This document shows, in pieces, positions 31,478 through 40,525 of a stretch of 61,939 nt of DNA; the first letter of the stretch is position 1, and each line of letters begins with the position of its first letter. The notes under the pieces were generated by a model. The model worked only from the letters and a program-made list of their open reading frames with translations. It ran no database searches and was not told the DNA's origin. This DNA is from Spirochaetaceae bacterium (GTDB taxonomy: Bacteria; Spirochaetota; Spirochaetia; Treponematales; Treponemataceae): contig JAGARR010000017.1 in NCBI GenBank assembly GCA_017622135.1, positions 1-61,939 of the forward strand, in the 5' to 3' direction. The position numbers and the translations under genes are program-made.

Positions 31478-31762
31478 ATGTTTGTTTCTGTAATTTTGGA
31501 TCCGAGTTCCATGGACTCGGCCAAGGCCCTTGCCTCGGTGCTCATCCACTTTAGGTTCAAGAAGGTGCAGCGGGCATGTTGGGAGCACTCCTCCATTTCC
31601 AAGGAAATGCTGGTTCTCCTGAAGAAGGAAATTGATCGTGTGACCGACTACTACGATGTGGTCCGCATGTATCAGTATCCTGTGCAGGAGTGCATGTGCC
31701 TTACAGAACTGTCCAAGAAAAAATGGAAGCGCTGTCTGCTGAAGGCATCGTCTCTCAAATGA
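31478..31762 (+). CDS. stand-alone Cas2-like protein (94 aa)
   Basis: The product starts MFVSVILDPSSMDSAKALAS and continues FRFKKVQRACWEHSSISKEM, ITDYYD-type RVTDYYDVVRMYQYPVQE. The beta-alpha-beta ferredoxin-like order, the VQRA.WE strand and the DYYDxxRxYQYP motif match small Cas2/VapD-superfamily proteins that occur in treponemes without cas1. No CRISPR array or other cas gene is present in the window. No Shine-Dalgarno and a -10 box 6 nt upstream point to a leaderless mRNA. It ends 33 bp before prfB. Nuclease activity is unproven: the usual N-terminal Asp of Cas2 falls at residue 8. Confidence 0.6.
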   Translation: MFVSVILDPSSMDSAKALASVLIHFRFKKVQRACWEHSSISKEMLVLLKKEIDRVTDYYDVVRMYQYPVQECMCLTELSKKKWKRCLLKASSLK

Positions 31763-31795
31763 TCCGAGTCAAAATACATTCAATAGGAACTGAGT

Positions 31796-32927
31796 ATGCT
31801 TGAAGACTTTAAAATGCCCATCACCTCTCTGAGAGAGGACATCCTCAACGTTTGGGGGCGTCTTTGACGTCCCTGCAATTGAAAAGGCCATAGCCGACAA
31901 GGAGAACCAGTCCGGGGAGCCGGGCTTCTGGGACAATCCGGCCAAGGCGGAGAAGGTGATGACGGAGATAAAGCGCCTGCGCTCCCAGATTGACCCCTGG
32001 AAGGAGTTGAAGTCCGCCGCCGAGGACATGGAGACCCTCTACGAGCTGGGAGTCGAGACCGGGGATGACTCGGTGGAGCCTGAGCTGAAGTCCCTTTACG
32101 AGCAGACCCTGGCTGCCTACGAAAAGCAGAGCATCCTGAATCTCCTTTCCGACGAGGTTGACCGCAACGGGGCCTTCCTCACCATCCATGCCGGTGCAGG
32201 CGGCACGGAGGCCTGCGACTGGGCCTCCATGCTGTGCCGCATGTACAGCCGCTGGGCGGAGAACCGCGGCTTCAAGGTGGAGACGGTGGACATGCTGGAG
32301 GCCGAGGGTGGCATCAAGTCCGTGACCCTCCAGATTTCCGGAGACTATGCCTACGGCTACCTCAAATGCGAGGCGGGAATCCACCGGCTGGTGCGCATCA
32401 GTCCCTTTGACTCCAACGCCCGCCGCCACACCTCCTTCACTTCGATTTACGTGTTCCCGGTGCTGGACGACACCATCGAGGTGGAGATTCGTCCCGAGGA
32501 CCTGCGGGTGGACACCTATCGTGCTGGCGGCGCCGGTGGTCAGCATGTGAACAAGACTGACTCCGCCGTCCGCTTTACCCACATTCCCACGGGAATTGTG
32601 GTGGCCTGCCAGACGGAGCGCAGCCAGCTGATGAACCGCGCCACTGCCATGAGTATGCTGAAGGCCCGGCTCTACGAGCATTATCGCCAGGAGCGGGAGA
32701 AGGAGAACGCCAAGTTTGCCGCAGAGAAGAAGGACATTTCCTGGGGAAACCAGATTCGCTCCTACGTGTTCCAGCCCTACACCATGGTGAAGGACCACCG
32801 CACCAAGCATGAGACGGGAAACATTCAGGCGGTGATGGACGGAGCGCTGGATCCCTTCATCGAGGCATATCTCACTGCCCGCTGGAAGGGGCAGCCTCTG
32901 GTTGCCGATGATGGGGATGACGTGTGA
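31796..32927 (+). CDS. prfB: peptide chain release factor 2 with programmed +1 frameshift
   Basis: RF2 reads UAA and UGA codons and triggers peptide release. Translation starts at ATG 31796 (MLEDFKMPITSLREDILNVW). It meets an in-frame TGA at 31865-31867 in the context CTT TGA C, with a Shine-Dalgarno-like GGGGG at 31855-31859. Shifting +1 at CTT continues as DVPAIEKAIADKE to TGA 32925, giving about 376 aa. The GGQ motif is present (RAGGAGGQHVNKTDSAVRF). This is the classical autoregulatory site: low RF2 favours shifting. The open frame after the shift contains its own ATG at 31956 but needs the upstream part for a full protein. The next gene overlaps by one base (TGATG). Confidence 0.95.
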
Positions 32928-34603
32928 TGTCGAGGAGGCTTGTTGTCCTTGCCGTCATCACAAGCCTTTTTTGTGGAACGCTTGGGGCTTCCCAGGCTTC
33001 AAATGCCCCCGCTGCTGCCACGTGGGTTGTGGGGGCTCGCCCCTTTGTCTTGACTGCCTCCCGCTTTCAGGATGCAACCAGCCTTACTGAGCTGACCACC
33101 TCCATTCCCGCCCTAATTCTGGAGCATCTGGCTGATGTGGGTGTCCGTGTCCTCCCTCCAGAAGAGCTTCTCCAACGCCAGCTGAAGGACTTGTACAAAC
33201 AGCGGACGACTCTTGCAAATTCCCTGTCGAATGCCGTCAAGGAGCGGGATCGACAGCTTTTTCTTTCCAGTAAGGAAAAGACTGTTATGAGGAACCTCAA
33301 GGAAAAGGAGCGGGAGGTGGCGAAGATTCGGGGGCAGCTGGAGGAGCTGGATCAGGAAATCGGGAAGGTGCGGCTGCTGGTGAAGGATATGGATTATTCG
33401 GGTATTGAGGAGCGGCAGGAGACCGTCGCCTTATGGCAGAATGATCCGAAGAAGCTTTTCCAGCCGGAGAAGGTGACGAACGAGGTGATAAATGGCCTTT
33501 TGACAGGGGAAATTGCTGTTTCCGGCAACTATCTTTCGGTACGGGTCCAGCTGACCCTCTATCCCGGAAAGCTTCAGGTGATTGAAGTGCGTTCTGCCGC
33601 ATCGGTGGCTGATGTGTCCACCATGTCCCGGGAACTAGCCCAGCAGCTGGCTCCAGTATTGCAAAACAGGCCCACCGTGTTGGTGACCTTCGACATCACC
33701 CCACCTGAGGCCGAAAAGAAGGCTAGGATCATGGTGGACGGACAGGTGTTCCAGCCTAGGAATTTTCATGAGGGGGAAATACTTTTGCCTGCCGGAAATC
33801 ACCGCATTGTGGTGGAATCAGACGGATTTCGTGCGAGAAGCTTTACTGGTGAATTCTCAGGCGATGATAAATTCTTGGTAAACGTGATGTTGGCAGTAGC
33901 GGAGAGCAGACCGGTAGAGCTTGTTTCAAAGGAGTCCCAGGAAGGCAGCGTGTACATAAACGGATTTCCTGAGGGGGGATTCAGTCAGGAGATGGAGCTT
34001 CCTACCGGTCTTGTCTTTGGAACTGTTCTGCCCACTCCTTTGCCAAAGCCTGAGAGTGAGGCTGCCTGGAACGAGAAACAGGGAAAATCGGAGGCTTCCT
34101 CGGAGTCAGCGGATTCCACAGGACTAGAGGATTTCACGGAATCGGAAGACTCCATGGATTTGGCGGCTGACGCTGAGCAGCAGGGAGAGCCCGCCGATTC
34201 CTCCACACCGGCTTCCCCGACGGATTCTGGAGTGGCAAATCCCTATTATTTTGTGGCTGATGTCCAGCCTGGTTCGGAATTATTGCAGCTGAACGTACGC
34301 CTCAAAAGGGATACGGAGGAAATTTCTTCTCGGATTGAAAAAAGGCGGAGGGTCATGTATAATTCCTACAGTGCCTTGTTGGTTTCCTTGATTCCGTCCT
34401 TTGTTTCCTATGGAATGTATGTCAATATGAGTAATGGTTTGGCCTTGGGGCATGAGTCCGAGGAAACCGTTAAAATGTGGAAGAATATATCCACGGGCTC
34501 CATGATTCTTTCTGCTGGTTTGGGGCTGAATTTTGCGGTGCAGATGGGGTTTTTCCTAGGAGCTGCCGACAGTGTGTTGCCGGAGCGGGCGAAATCGCAG
34601 TAA
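32927..34603 (+). CDS. exported PEGA-domain membrane protein (558 aa)
   Basis: Signal peptide MSRRLVVLAVITSLFCGTLG. A coiled coil follows (~70-150: KDLYKQRTTLANSLSNAVKE, NLKEKEREVAKIRGQLEELD). Two PEGA-like segments occur (PPEAEKKARIMVDGQVFQPR with LPAGNHRIVVESDGF, and GSVYINGFPEGGFSQEMELP). An acidic Ser/Glu-rich linker (~385-440) leads to two C-terminal helices (SALLVSLIPSFVSYGMYVNM, TGSMILSAGLGLNFAVQMGF). PEGA modules are extracytoplasmic and often contact the cell surface. This layout is common in treponemes, where function is unknown. Overlaps prfB by one base; ftsY follows after 29 bp. Confidence 0.7.
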   Translation: MSRRLVVLAVITSLFCGTLGASQASNAPAAATWVVGARPFVLTASRFQDATSLTELTTSIPALILEHLADVGVRVLPPEELLQRQLKDLYKQRTTLANSLSNAVKERDRQLFLSSKEKTVMRNLKEKEREVAKIRGQLEELDQEIGKVRLLVKDMDYSGIEERQETVALWQNDPKKLFQPEKVTNEVINGLLTGEIAVSGNYLSVRVQLTLYPGKLQVIEVRSAASVADVSTMSRELAQQLAPVLQNRPTVLVTFDITPPEAEKKARIMVDGQVFQPRNFHEGEILLPAGNHRIVVESDGFRARSFTGEFSGDDKFLVNVMLAVAESRPVELVSKESQEGSVYINGFPEGGFSQEMELPTGLVFGTVLPTPLPKPESEAAWNEKQGKSEASSESADSTGLEDFTESEDSMDLAADAEQQGEPADSSTPASPTDSGVANPYYFVADVQPGSELLQLNVRLKRDTEEISSRIEKRRRVMYNSYSALLVSLIPSFVSYGMYVNMSNGLALGHESEETVKMWKNISTGSMILSAGLGLNFAVQMGFFLGAADSVLPERAKSQ

Positions 34604-34632
34604 ATCATAGTAATTTTTTCGGGGTGTGTAGT

Positions 34633-35526
34633 ATGGCAAAGACCAAGTTTGCGGATAAACTGAGAAATTTCTTTGGAATTCACAAGAATAGGGACGAGGC
34701 GTTCTTTGAGGAGCTTTCTGACCTGCTGATTGAAGGTGACTTGGGAGCACGAACGGTCTTTGAGCTGGTGGAGGAGCTGGAGAAAACCTGCCGTTCCCAG
34801 AAGATTGAGGGTGAGCGGGAAATCCTCCTGCAGCTGAAGTCCCGGCTTTTGGATTTTGTTCGGGTGACTGACCTGCAGCCGGAGCCGGGAAAGGTGAACA
34901 TCTATATGGTGCTTGGGGTGAATGGGGTGGGAAAGACCACATCCGTGGCAAAGTTGGCGGGCTTTTATCGTGATGGGGGCTACCAGAATGCTGCTCCGAC
35001 CTCGGTAATTATGGCAGCCGCCGACACCTTCCGTGCCGCCGCCATCGAGCAGTTGCAGCTCCACGGCCAGCGGCTTGATCTGCGGGTGGTGGCCCATCAG
35101 CATGGAGCCGACCCCTCTGCGGTGGTGTTTGACGCTGCCGAGGCCACTGCAGCCAAGGGAGGTGGACTGGTGCTGGCGGATACGGCCGGACGGCTCCACA
35201 ACAAGGAGAACTTGGTGCGGGAGCTGCAGAAAATCGACCGGGTGGCCTCCTCCAAGGCAGATGATGGCTGCTACAAGAAGATTCTGGTGATAGATGGAAC
35301 CACTGGCCAAAACGGATTGCGGCAGGCGGAGGTGTTCCACCAGGCGGTGGGACTTGATGCCGTCATTCTGACAAAATACGACTCCACCGCCAAGGGGGGC
35401 ATTGCTGCCGCCATCGGCAAGGAATTCGGTATACCGGTGGCCTTCATTTGCTTCGGCGAGGGCTACAAGGATATACGTCCCTTTGATCCCGACCACTATC
35501 TGGATGAATTCCTGGGATTGGATTGA
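34633..35526 (+). CDS. ftsY: signal recognition particle receptor FtsY
   Basis: A 297-aa SRP-type GTPase that receives ribosome-SRP complexes at the inner membrane. N domain: LRNFFGIHKNRDEAFFEELS, LLIEGDLGARTVFELVEEL. G domain motifs: GVNGVGKTTSVAKLA (P-loop), AAADTFRAAAIEQLQ (G2), ADTAGRLHNKENL (G3), TKYDSTAKGG (G4) and GEGYKDIRPFDP. The acidic A domain of E. coli is missing, which is normal for many bacteria. ATG 34633 is chosen because the N domain starts there; the open frame upstream overlaps the PEGA gene. The stop overlaps the next start (TGATG). Confidence 0.95.
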   Translation: MAKTKFADKLRNFFGIHKNRDEAFFEELSDLLIEGDLGARTVFELVEELEKTCRSQKIEGEREILLQLKSRLLDFVRVTDLQPEPGKVNIYMVLGVNGVGKTTSVAKLAGFYRDGGYQNAAPTSVIMAAADTFRAAAIEQLQLHGQRLDLRVVAHQHGADPSAVVFDAAEATAAKGGGLVLADTAGRLHNKENLVRELQKIDRVASSKADDGCYKKILVIDGTTGQNGLRQAEVFHQAVGLDAVILTKYDSTAKGGIAAAIGKEFGIPVAFICFGEGYKDIRPFDPDHYLDEFLGLD

Positions 35527-36623
35527 TGAAGGGGAGACTCCTGCTTAGACTCCTTCTTGTAGGCATAGTGTTCCTCTCACTGATGACCTCCATCTTGGCG
35601 GAATCATCCTCCTTGGAGAAGGATTCCCATCTTGACACACCCCAAACAGACGCAGCCGGTTCTTCCAGTGAATTGTCGGAGGAAGTGGCTGGAACTGAAG
35701 ATTTGGCAAAGACGGAAAGCTCCAGTGAACAGGTTGTACCCTCAGACTCGGTCGAGGAGCCTGTGGAGCTGTTACTGAATGGCAGGGAGGGTGCCAGACT
35801 CCATCTGTACAATGGGGAGGAGACGGCTGTGTCCTCTTACAGTGGAGGCCGCGGTCTGGCCACCATGGCGGACAACAGTGTTACCCACAGGATTTACGAT
35901 GGGGCATATCGCCTCAAAAGCAAGCTTACCTGGCAGGAGGAAGCTGCGGGCATCTTGAAGTCTGCTGCGGAAAAAGTTGATGGTGAAGCCCTGCTGAAGC
36001 CGCCTCGTCTGGTGTCTCAGGAGGACTATTATTATTATGAGGACAGTTCCAGCTACCAGCGGGTGGTGCTGACGGATTTTCTGAAAACAAGCCGGACGGA
36101 GCGCTTCTTTTCCCCGGATGGCCTTTTGGTTCGGGAGGAGTTCTACCAGTTTGTCCCTGAGGAGGGTTCCCAGGAGGAGGCACCGTATTCCGAAGAGGAA
36201 AAAGTGTCCGCAAAGGATGCGGCAGAGGAGGAGGCTGGAGCTTCGGTTGAGGAGCCTGCTGTGCCAGTTACGGATCTTCCCTTTGATCCCTGGAAAGACT
36301 TTCCACAGCTGACGCTCACCGGAAAAATCGAGTATCAGTACAATGAGGAAAAGGCCTTGGTGGAGAAGGTAACAACCCGCCGCGAGGGGGAGGAATCCTT
36401 CAGCCAGCGTCTGGCGTATCATCAGCCGGGAAATGTCTACGGCGGCTACGATGAGTTTGAGGACGGACAGCTGCTTGTCTCTCGAAAATATGATGATGAG
36501 AACCAATATACGGAGACACGGTATATGGATGGCATGAGGATAGAGTCCATCTACAATGGATCCAGGCTTATTTCTGAGGCAATCTATCTTGACGGAAAGG
36601 AATTGAGGAGAACAGAATATTGA
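35526..36623 (+). CDS. exported acidic protein between ftsY and the Lol genes (365 aa)
   Basis: Signal peptide MKGRLLLRLLLVGIVFLSLM. A very acidic Ser/Glu-rich spacer follows to about residue 80, with another acidic insert at 205-245. The C-terminal 120 residues are beta-hairpin repeats of the kind KIEYQYNEEKALVEKVTTRR and YTETRYMDGMRIESIYNGS, resembling YD/MORN-like strands of cell-envelope proteins. No enzyme motif. Sandwiched between ftsY (TGATG overlap) and a permease gene that begins inside its stop codon, so it is co-translated with the lipoprotein exporter and may act with it. Family not recognised. Confidence 0.65.
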   Translation: MKGRLLLRLLLVGIVFLSLMTSILAESSSLEKDSHLDTPQTDAAGSSSELSEEVAGTEDLAKTESSSEQVVPSDSVEEPVELLLNGREGARLHLYNGEETAVSSYSGGRGLATMADNSVTHRIYDGAYRLKSKLTWQEEAAGILKSAAEKVDGEALLKPPRLVSQEDYYYYEDSSSYQRVVLTDFLKTSRTERFFSPDGLLVREEFYQFVPEEGSQEEAPYSEEEKVSAKDAAEEEAGASVEEPAVPVTDLPFDPWKDFPQLTLTGKIEYQYNEEKALVEKVTTRREGEESFSQRLAYHQPGNVYGGYDEFEDGQLLVSRKYDDENQYTETRYMDGMRIESIYNGSRLISEAIYLDGKELRRTEY

Positions 36624-37900
36624 GGTGGATTATATTTATATCTCGTCGTTTCGCCAAGGTTGACCGGTCTGGACGTTCCGCTGTGACGGGCTTTCTTGCG
36701 TCTCTGAGTATTTGTTTTGGAGTGATGACCCTTATTGTGACCGTTTCTGTCATGAATGGCTTCCAGATGGGGTTTATCGACAGTATTATGGAGATAAGCT
36801 CCGCCCACGTTCGCATCACCTTGGGAGAGGAATACGGCCAGCAGGAATTGGAGGATTTTTGCTTCCAGCCGTCACTAGGTGTGGTGTCTGTGGAGCCCAT
36901 GTACGAGGCCCAAAGCCTGCTGGCTACGCCTTCGGGACGACAGTCTGCCTCCTTGATTCGGGCTGTGTCCCCAGACATCCAGTATCGTGACCCCGGCCTT
37001 GCCAAGGAGCTGCGGATGATTTCCGGGTCCTTTGACCTGTCTCGGCCGGGCTACATTATCCTGGGTAGTGAGCTGGCTCGCCAATTAGGAGTACGGGTAG
37101 GCAGCACGGTGAATATGCTGGCCCTCTCTGGTGGCAGTGACGTAGACCTCATCTCCGACAACCGTATTTTCGTGGTGTCCGGTATCTTTTCCTGTGGCTA
37201 TGCTGAGATCAACAGCAGCTTTTCCTTCATTTCATTGGAGGCAGGCCAGCAGTTCTTTGGCCGTGATGCGGTACGGCTTTTGTCCTTGAAGCTAAAGAAT
37301 TCCGAAGCTGACGTCCAGGTAATCCACCAGCTGGAAAATTCCTTTCCCGGCCTTCAAACAGAATCCTGGCGCAGCTACAACCGATCCTTTTTCGGCGCCC
37401 TCAAGATCGAGAAGAATCTGCTGATGATGCTGGTGTTCCTGATCTTCGTGGTGGTGGGAGTGAATATCTTCAACGGAATGCGGCGGATGGTGTTTGAGCG
37501 GCGCAGCGAGATAGCAGTTCTCTCCGCCTTGGGAGGTCGAAAGCGTGAGGTGCAGCTGATTTTTATCATCCGAGGCCTGCTGACAGGCTTGGGGGGCGCC
37601 ATTCCCGGTCTGCTGTTGGGGATGATGCTCTGTGTGCGGATGGAGCTGGTGTTCGCCATTATTGCCAAGGTGAGCTATTGGTTCCAGTATCTGGTGACCA
37701 TGGCCACCAATCCCGCCATGGCCATCTATGTTCGGGAAAATCCCATGTACCAGGTATACGCCAGCATTCCTGCCAGAATGATGCCGGCTGAGATTGTTTT
37801 CATCACTATTTTCGGAGTCTTTTCTGCTTTGGCAGCCTCCTGGGTGGCTAGCAGGAAGGTGCTTTCCATGACACTTTCGGAGGTGCTCCACTATGAGTAG
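36620..37900 (+). CDS. LolC/LolE-type ABC transporter permease, first copy (426 aa)
   Basis: The start is TTG 36620, overlapping the previous TGA, with GAGGAG 9 nt upstream. Topology: one helix near the N-terminus (~28-50: SLSICFGVMTLIVTVSVMNG), a large periplasmic domain (~55-265) and three C-terminal helices (LLMMLVFLIFVVVGVNIFNG, IRGLLTGLGGAIPGLLLGMM, EIVFITIFGVFSALAASWVA). RRSEIAVLSALGGRKREV is the coupling motif of the FtsX/MacB family. With LolD and the second permease it forms a LolCDE-like complex that extracts lipoproteins from the inner membrane, fitting the lipoprotein-rich spirochaete envelope. Next gene overlaps by 8 bp. Confidence 0.85.
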   Translation: MRWIIFISRRFAKVDRSGRSAVTGFLASLSICFGVMTLIVTVSVMNGFQMGFIDSIMEISSAHVRITLGEEYGQQELEDFCFQPSLGVVSVEPMYEAQSLLATPSGRQSASLIRAVSPDIQYRDPGLAKELRMISGSFDLSRPGYIILGSELARQLGVRVGSTVNMLALSGGSDVDLISDNRIFVVSGIFSCGYAEINSSFSFISLEAGQQFFGRDAVRLLSLKLKNSEADVQVIHQLENSFPGLQTESWRSYNRSFFGALKIEKNLLMMLVFLIFVVVGVNIFNGMRRMVFERRSEIAVLSALGGRKREVQLIFIIRGLLTGLGGAIPGLLLGMMLCVRMELVFAIIAKVSYWFQYLVTMATNPAMAIYVRENPMYQVYASIPARMMPAEIVFITIFGVFSALAASWVASRKVLSMTLSEVLHYE

Positions 37901-38591
37901 TTCACAGGATACAATCATCAAGATTACTGGCTTGGAAAAGACATACATTACCGGCATGGACCGGCTCACCATCATCAAGTCCCTTGACCTGGAGGTGGCT
38001 TCCGGTACCAAGGTGGTGGTGGTGGGTGAGAGCGGCAGTGGAAAGAGTACCCTGCTGAATATCATCGGCGGGCTGGACACCCCTACGGAGGGCGTGGTGG
38101 AGGTGGGTCCCTATGCCGTCCACAGTTTGCCGGAGGATCAGCTGGCGGAGTATCGATCAAAATTCCTTGGGCTTATCTTCCAGTTTCACTATCTTTTGAA
38201 GGACTTTACTGCTCTGGAGAATGTCTTTTTGCCAGCCTACATGAGCGGCATGTCCCGAAAGGAGGCTACGGAGGCAGCCCGCCAGCTGCTGCACGATGTA
38301 GGGCTTGACCATCGGACACAGCATCTGCCCTCCCAGCTTTCCGGTGGCGAGCGGCAGCGGGTGGCGGTGGCCCGTTCCCTCATCCAGAATCCCCGGTTGA
38401 TTCTTGCCGATGAGCCCACCGGCAATCTGGATCCCGCCAACGCCCAGCTTATCGGAGACTTGTTGTTCTCCATGGTGGACAAGTATCGGAAGACCCTAGT
38501 CTTGGTGACCCACGATCAGGAGCTGGCAGCCAAGGGGGATGAGATCTACACCATTACAAAGGGCCACCTGGCTCGGGTGGCTGGCAAATGA
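37893..38591 (+). CDS. lolD: LolD-type ABC transporter ATPase
   Basis: A 232-aa nucleotide-binding subunit with Walker [22 protein letters not shown]-loop [15 protein letters not shown], signature [19 protein letters not shown], Walker [13 protein letters not shown] and H-loop VLVTHDQEL. The FxFHYLL and PTGNLD variants are characteristic of the LolD/MacB group. It lies between two permease genes with ATG overlaps on both sides, so the three proteins are made together. Confidence 0.92.
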   Translation: MSSSQDTIIKITGLEKTYITGMDRLTIIKSLDLEVASGTKVVVVGESGSGKSTLLNIIGGLDTPTEGVVEVGPYAVHSLPEDQLAEYRSKFLGLIFQFHYLLKDFTALENVFLPAYMSGMSRKEATEAARQLLHDVGLDHRTQHLPSQLSGGERQRVAVARSLIQNPRLILADEPTGNLDPANAQLIGDLLFSMVDKYRKTLVLVTHDQELAAKGDEIYTITKGHLARVAGK

Positions 38592-40000
38592 ATCTCCGTG
38601 CCTCTATCCTTTATGCAAGGCGAATGCTGCTGTCTCCCTCCCAGCGGAACCTTTCTGGGGAAGGTTCTTCTGCCAGCAGGAGTCTGTTGGGTGCCGTCCT
38701 GTGCATTGCCCTGAGCCTCATTCCCCTGGTGCTGGTGCTCACCGTCTCTGACGGCATGATTGAGGGCATCACCTCCCGGATTGTGGAGCTTTCCAGCTAC
38801 CATATGCAGGTGCTCGTGGGAGGAGGCACGCCGCTGTTCGGAAATGAGGACTCGGAGCTGAATCTAGAGACTGCCCATGGGGTTGCCCAGTTGGCCCAGC
38901 AGCTGGCGGAGGTTCCCGGCATTGTGGCGGCCTTTCCCGAACGACAGGGAGTTGGTCTGGCAGCAGGTGCCCAGGGACGTACCGGTGCTACCATCCGCTC
39001 TGTACCTCCCCACTTGTTTGCTCCGAACTCAAACTTTTCCCGTCTGTTCAAGGCTGAGGCTGGCTCCCTGAATCTTTCCACCCCCAGAAGTGCCTTGGTG
39101 GGTACTGGAATCGCCAAAACTCTGCATCTGAATCCCGGTGACACCATCCGCATTGTCACCATGAGAACGAGCCCCACCGGTAAGGTTGTTCCCCGGATCA
39201 CCTCCTTTACGGTGGAGGGTATCCTGTCCTGTGGCTACCAGGAGCTGGATTCCTTGTGGGTCTTTATTCCCTTTGACACAGGATTCTCCCTGCTGGAAGG
39301 CTCTCTTTCTACGGTTCTGGTGGGAATCCAGACAGAGGATGCCTTTGGAGACAGCTTTCTGGAGACTGCCTGGCGGGTGGAGGAGCAGCTGCCGTCGGGA
39401 TGCCGTCTGCGGTTGTGGAGCCAGCTGAACACCACCCAGTTCGAGAACTTTTCCTCCACACGGATCATGCTGATTTTCATCATGTTCCTGATTGTGCTGG
39501 TGGCCTCCGTCAATGTGTCATCAGCCCTGGTGATGCTGGCCATGGAACGGCGACGGGAAATTGCCATTCTGAAGAGCATGGGGGCCACCTCAGGGGGTAT
39601 TGTCACCTCCTTCCTGTTCACTGGCTTCTGTGCCGGAGGTGCAGGCGTGGTGATGGGAATTCCTGTGGGCATCCTCTGTGCCGTCAATGTAAACGAAATT
39701 TTGACTTGGATTGAGCAGCTGATTAACATTTTTGCCCGTTTCTGGTATAATCTCAAGACTATGTTTATGGGGACGATGGGAAAACTGCTTTCCGACGAAG
39801 GCCTTTCAGCCGCCGGTGACTTTGTTCCAGTTCAGCTGCTGGATCCGGCCTTCTATCTGGAGGAGATTCCCGTGGTATTGCCATGGGGAGGCATCTTTGT
39901 TATTGCGGCAGGAACTTTGGTGCTGTCGGTGGTGGTTTCCGCTCTGCCCAGCATTCGGGCCGGCAGGGAAAAGCCCCTGGATACTTTGAGGAAATTTTAG
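38588..40000 (+). CDS. LolC/LolE-type ABC transporter permease, second copy (470 aa)
   Basis: Same architecture as the gene at 36620: N-terminal helix (LLGAVLCIALSLIPLVLVLT), periplasmic domain (~60-290), three C-terminal helices (IMLIFIMFLIVLVASVNVSS, VTSFLFTGFCAGGAGVVMGI, GIFVIAAGTLVLSVVVSALP) and the coupling motif MERRREIAILKSMGAT. A ~60-residue periplasmic loop (WIEQLINIFARFWYNLKTMF onward) is longer than in LolC of proteobacteria. Two different permeases suggest a heterodimer, as in LolCDE. The start overlaps lolD (ATGA); mcsA follows after 3 bp. Confidence 0.85.
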   Translation: MNLRASILYARRMLLSPSQRNLSGEGSSASRSLLGAVLCIALSLIPLVLVLTVSDGMIEGITSRIVELSSYHMQVLVGGGTPLFGNEDSELNLETAHGVAQLAQQLAEVPGIVAAFPERQGVGLAAGAQGRTGATIRSVPPHLFAPNSNFSRLFKAEAGSLNLSTPRSALVGTGIAKTLHLNPGDTIRIVTMRTSPTGKVVPRITSFTVEGILSCGYQELDSLWVFIPFDTGFSLLEGSLSTVLVGIQTEDAFGDSFLETAWRVEEQLPSGCRLRLWSQLNTTQFENFSSTRIMLIFIMFLIVLVASVNVSSALVMLAMERRREIAILKSMGATSGGIVTSFLFTGFCAGGAGVVMGIPVGILCAVNVNEILTWIEQLINIFARFWYNLKTMFMGTMGKLLSDEGLSAAGDFVPVQLLDPAFYLEEIPVVLPWGGIFVIAAGTLVLSVVVSALPSIRAGREKPLDTLRKF

Positions 40001-40003
40001 ACT

Positions 40004-40525
40004 ATGATTTGTGATATATGTGGTGTTCGTGACGCTATGGTGGTGGTGCAGCAGGTGAGCAGCAGTGGGCGCAAGGAGGTGCATCTTTGCCTCCAATGCG
40101 CCGCCCAGCGAGGTCTTTCCACCCACAACGGCAAGCTGGAGATGTCGTTAGCCAGCCTCTTTGAGTCCATTTCCAACAGGATGAAGAGCCAGCGGCGTTG
40201 TCCCGTCTGCGGTACCAGCAGTGGGGAGTTGTCCAAGAACCAGCGGCTGGGCTGCCCTGAGTGTTACAATATCTTTAACGAGGAGCTTCGCCACATACTG
40301 GAGGAGCGGGGGGTGAGGGGAACCTATACTGGCTCCATGCCCCAGCGGCTGGCCAACTTCAAGTCGGTGCTGGTGGACAGGATGCAGTTGAAGGATAAGC
40401 TGGAGCAGTCGGTGGCCCAGGAGGAGTACGAGAAGGCCGCCTTGTACCGGGATCGGCTGAAGGCTTTGGACAAGTGTGCTGTGGGGCAGGTGGAATTCGA
40501 CTTGTCACAGGGGGAGGGGGAATGA
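40004..40525 (+). CDS. mcsA: McsA, activator of protein arginine kinase
   Basis: A 173-aa zinc protein: CDICG/CLQC and CPVCG/CPEC give two zinc-binding CxxC pairs per half (residues 3-30 and 65-85). The C-terminal UVR domain (RMQLKDKLEQSVAQEEYEKA) contacts ClpC. In Firmicutes McsA stimulates McsB and helps deliver targets to ClpC. It is directly followed by mcsB, the usual order; the CtsR repressor gene that normally precedes it is absent. GAGG lies 10 nt upstream of the ATG. Confidence 0.9.
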   Translation: MICDICGVRDAMVVVQQVSSSGRKEVHLCLQCAAQRGLSTHNGKLEMSLASLFESISNRMKSQRRCPVCGTSSGELSKNQRLGCPECYNIFNEELRHILEERGVRGTYTGSMPQRLANFKSVLVDRMQLKDKLEQSVAQEEYEKAALYRDRLKALDKCAVGQVEFDLSQGEGE

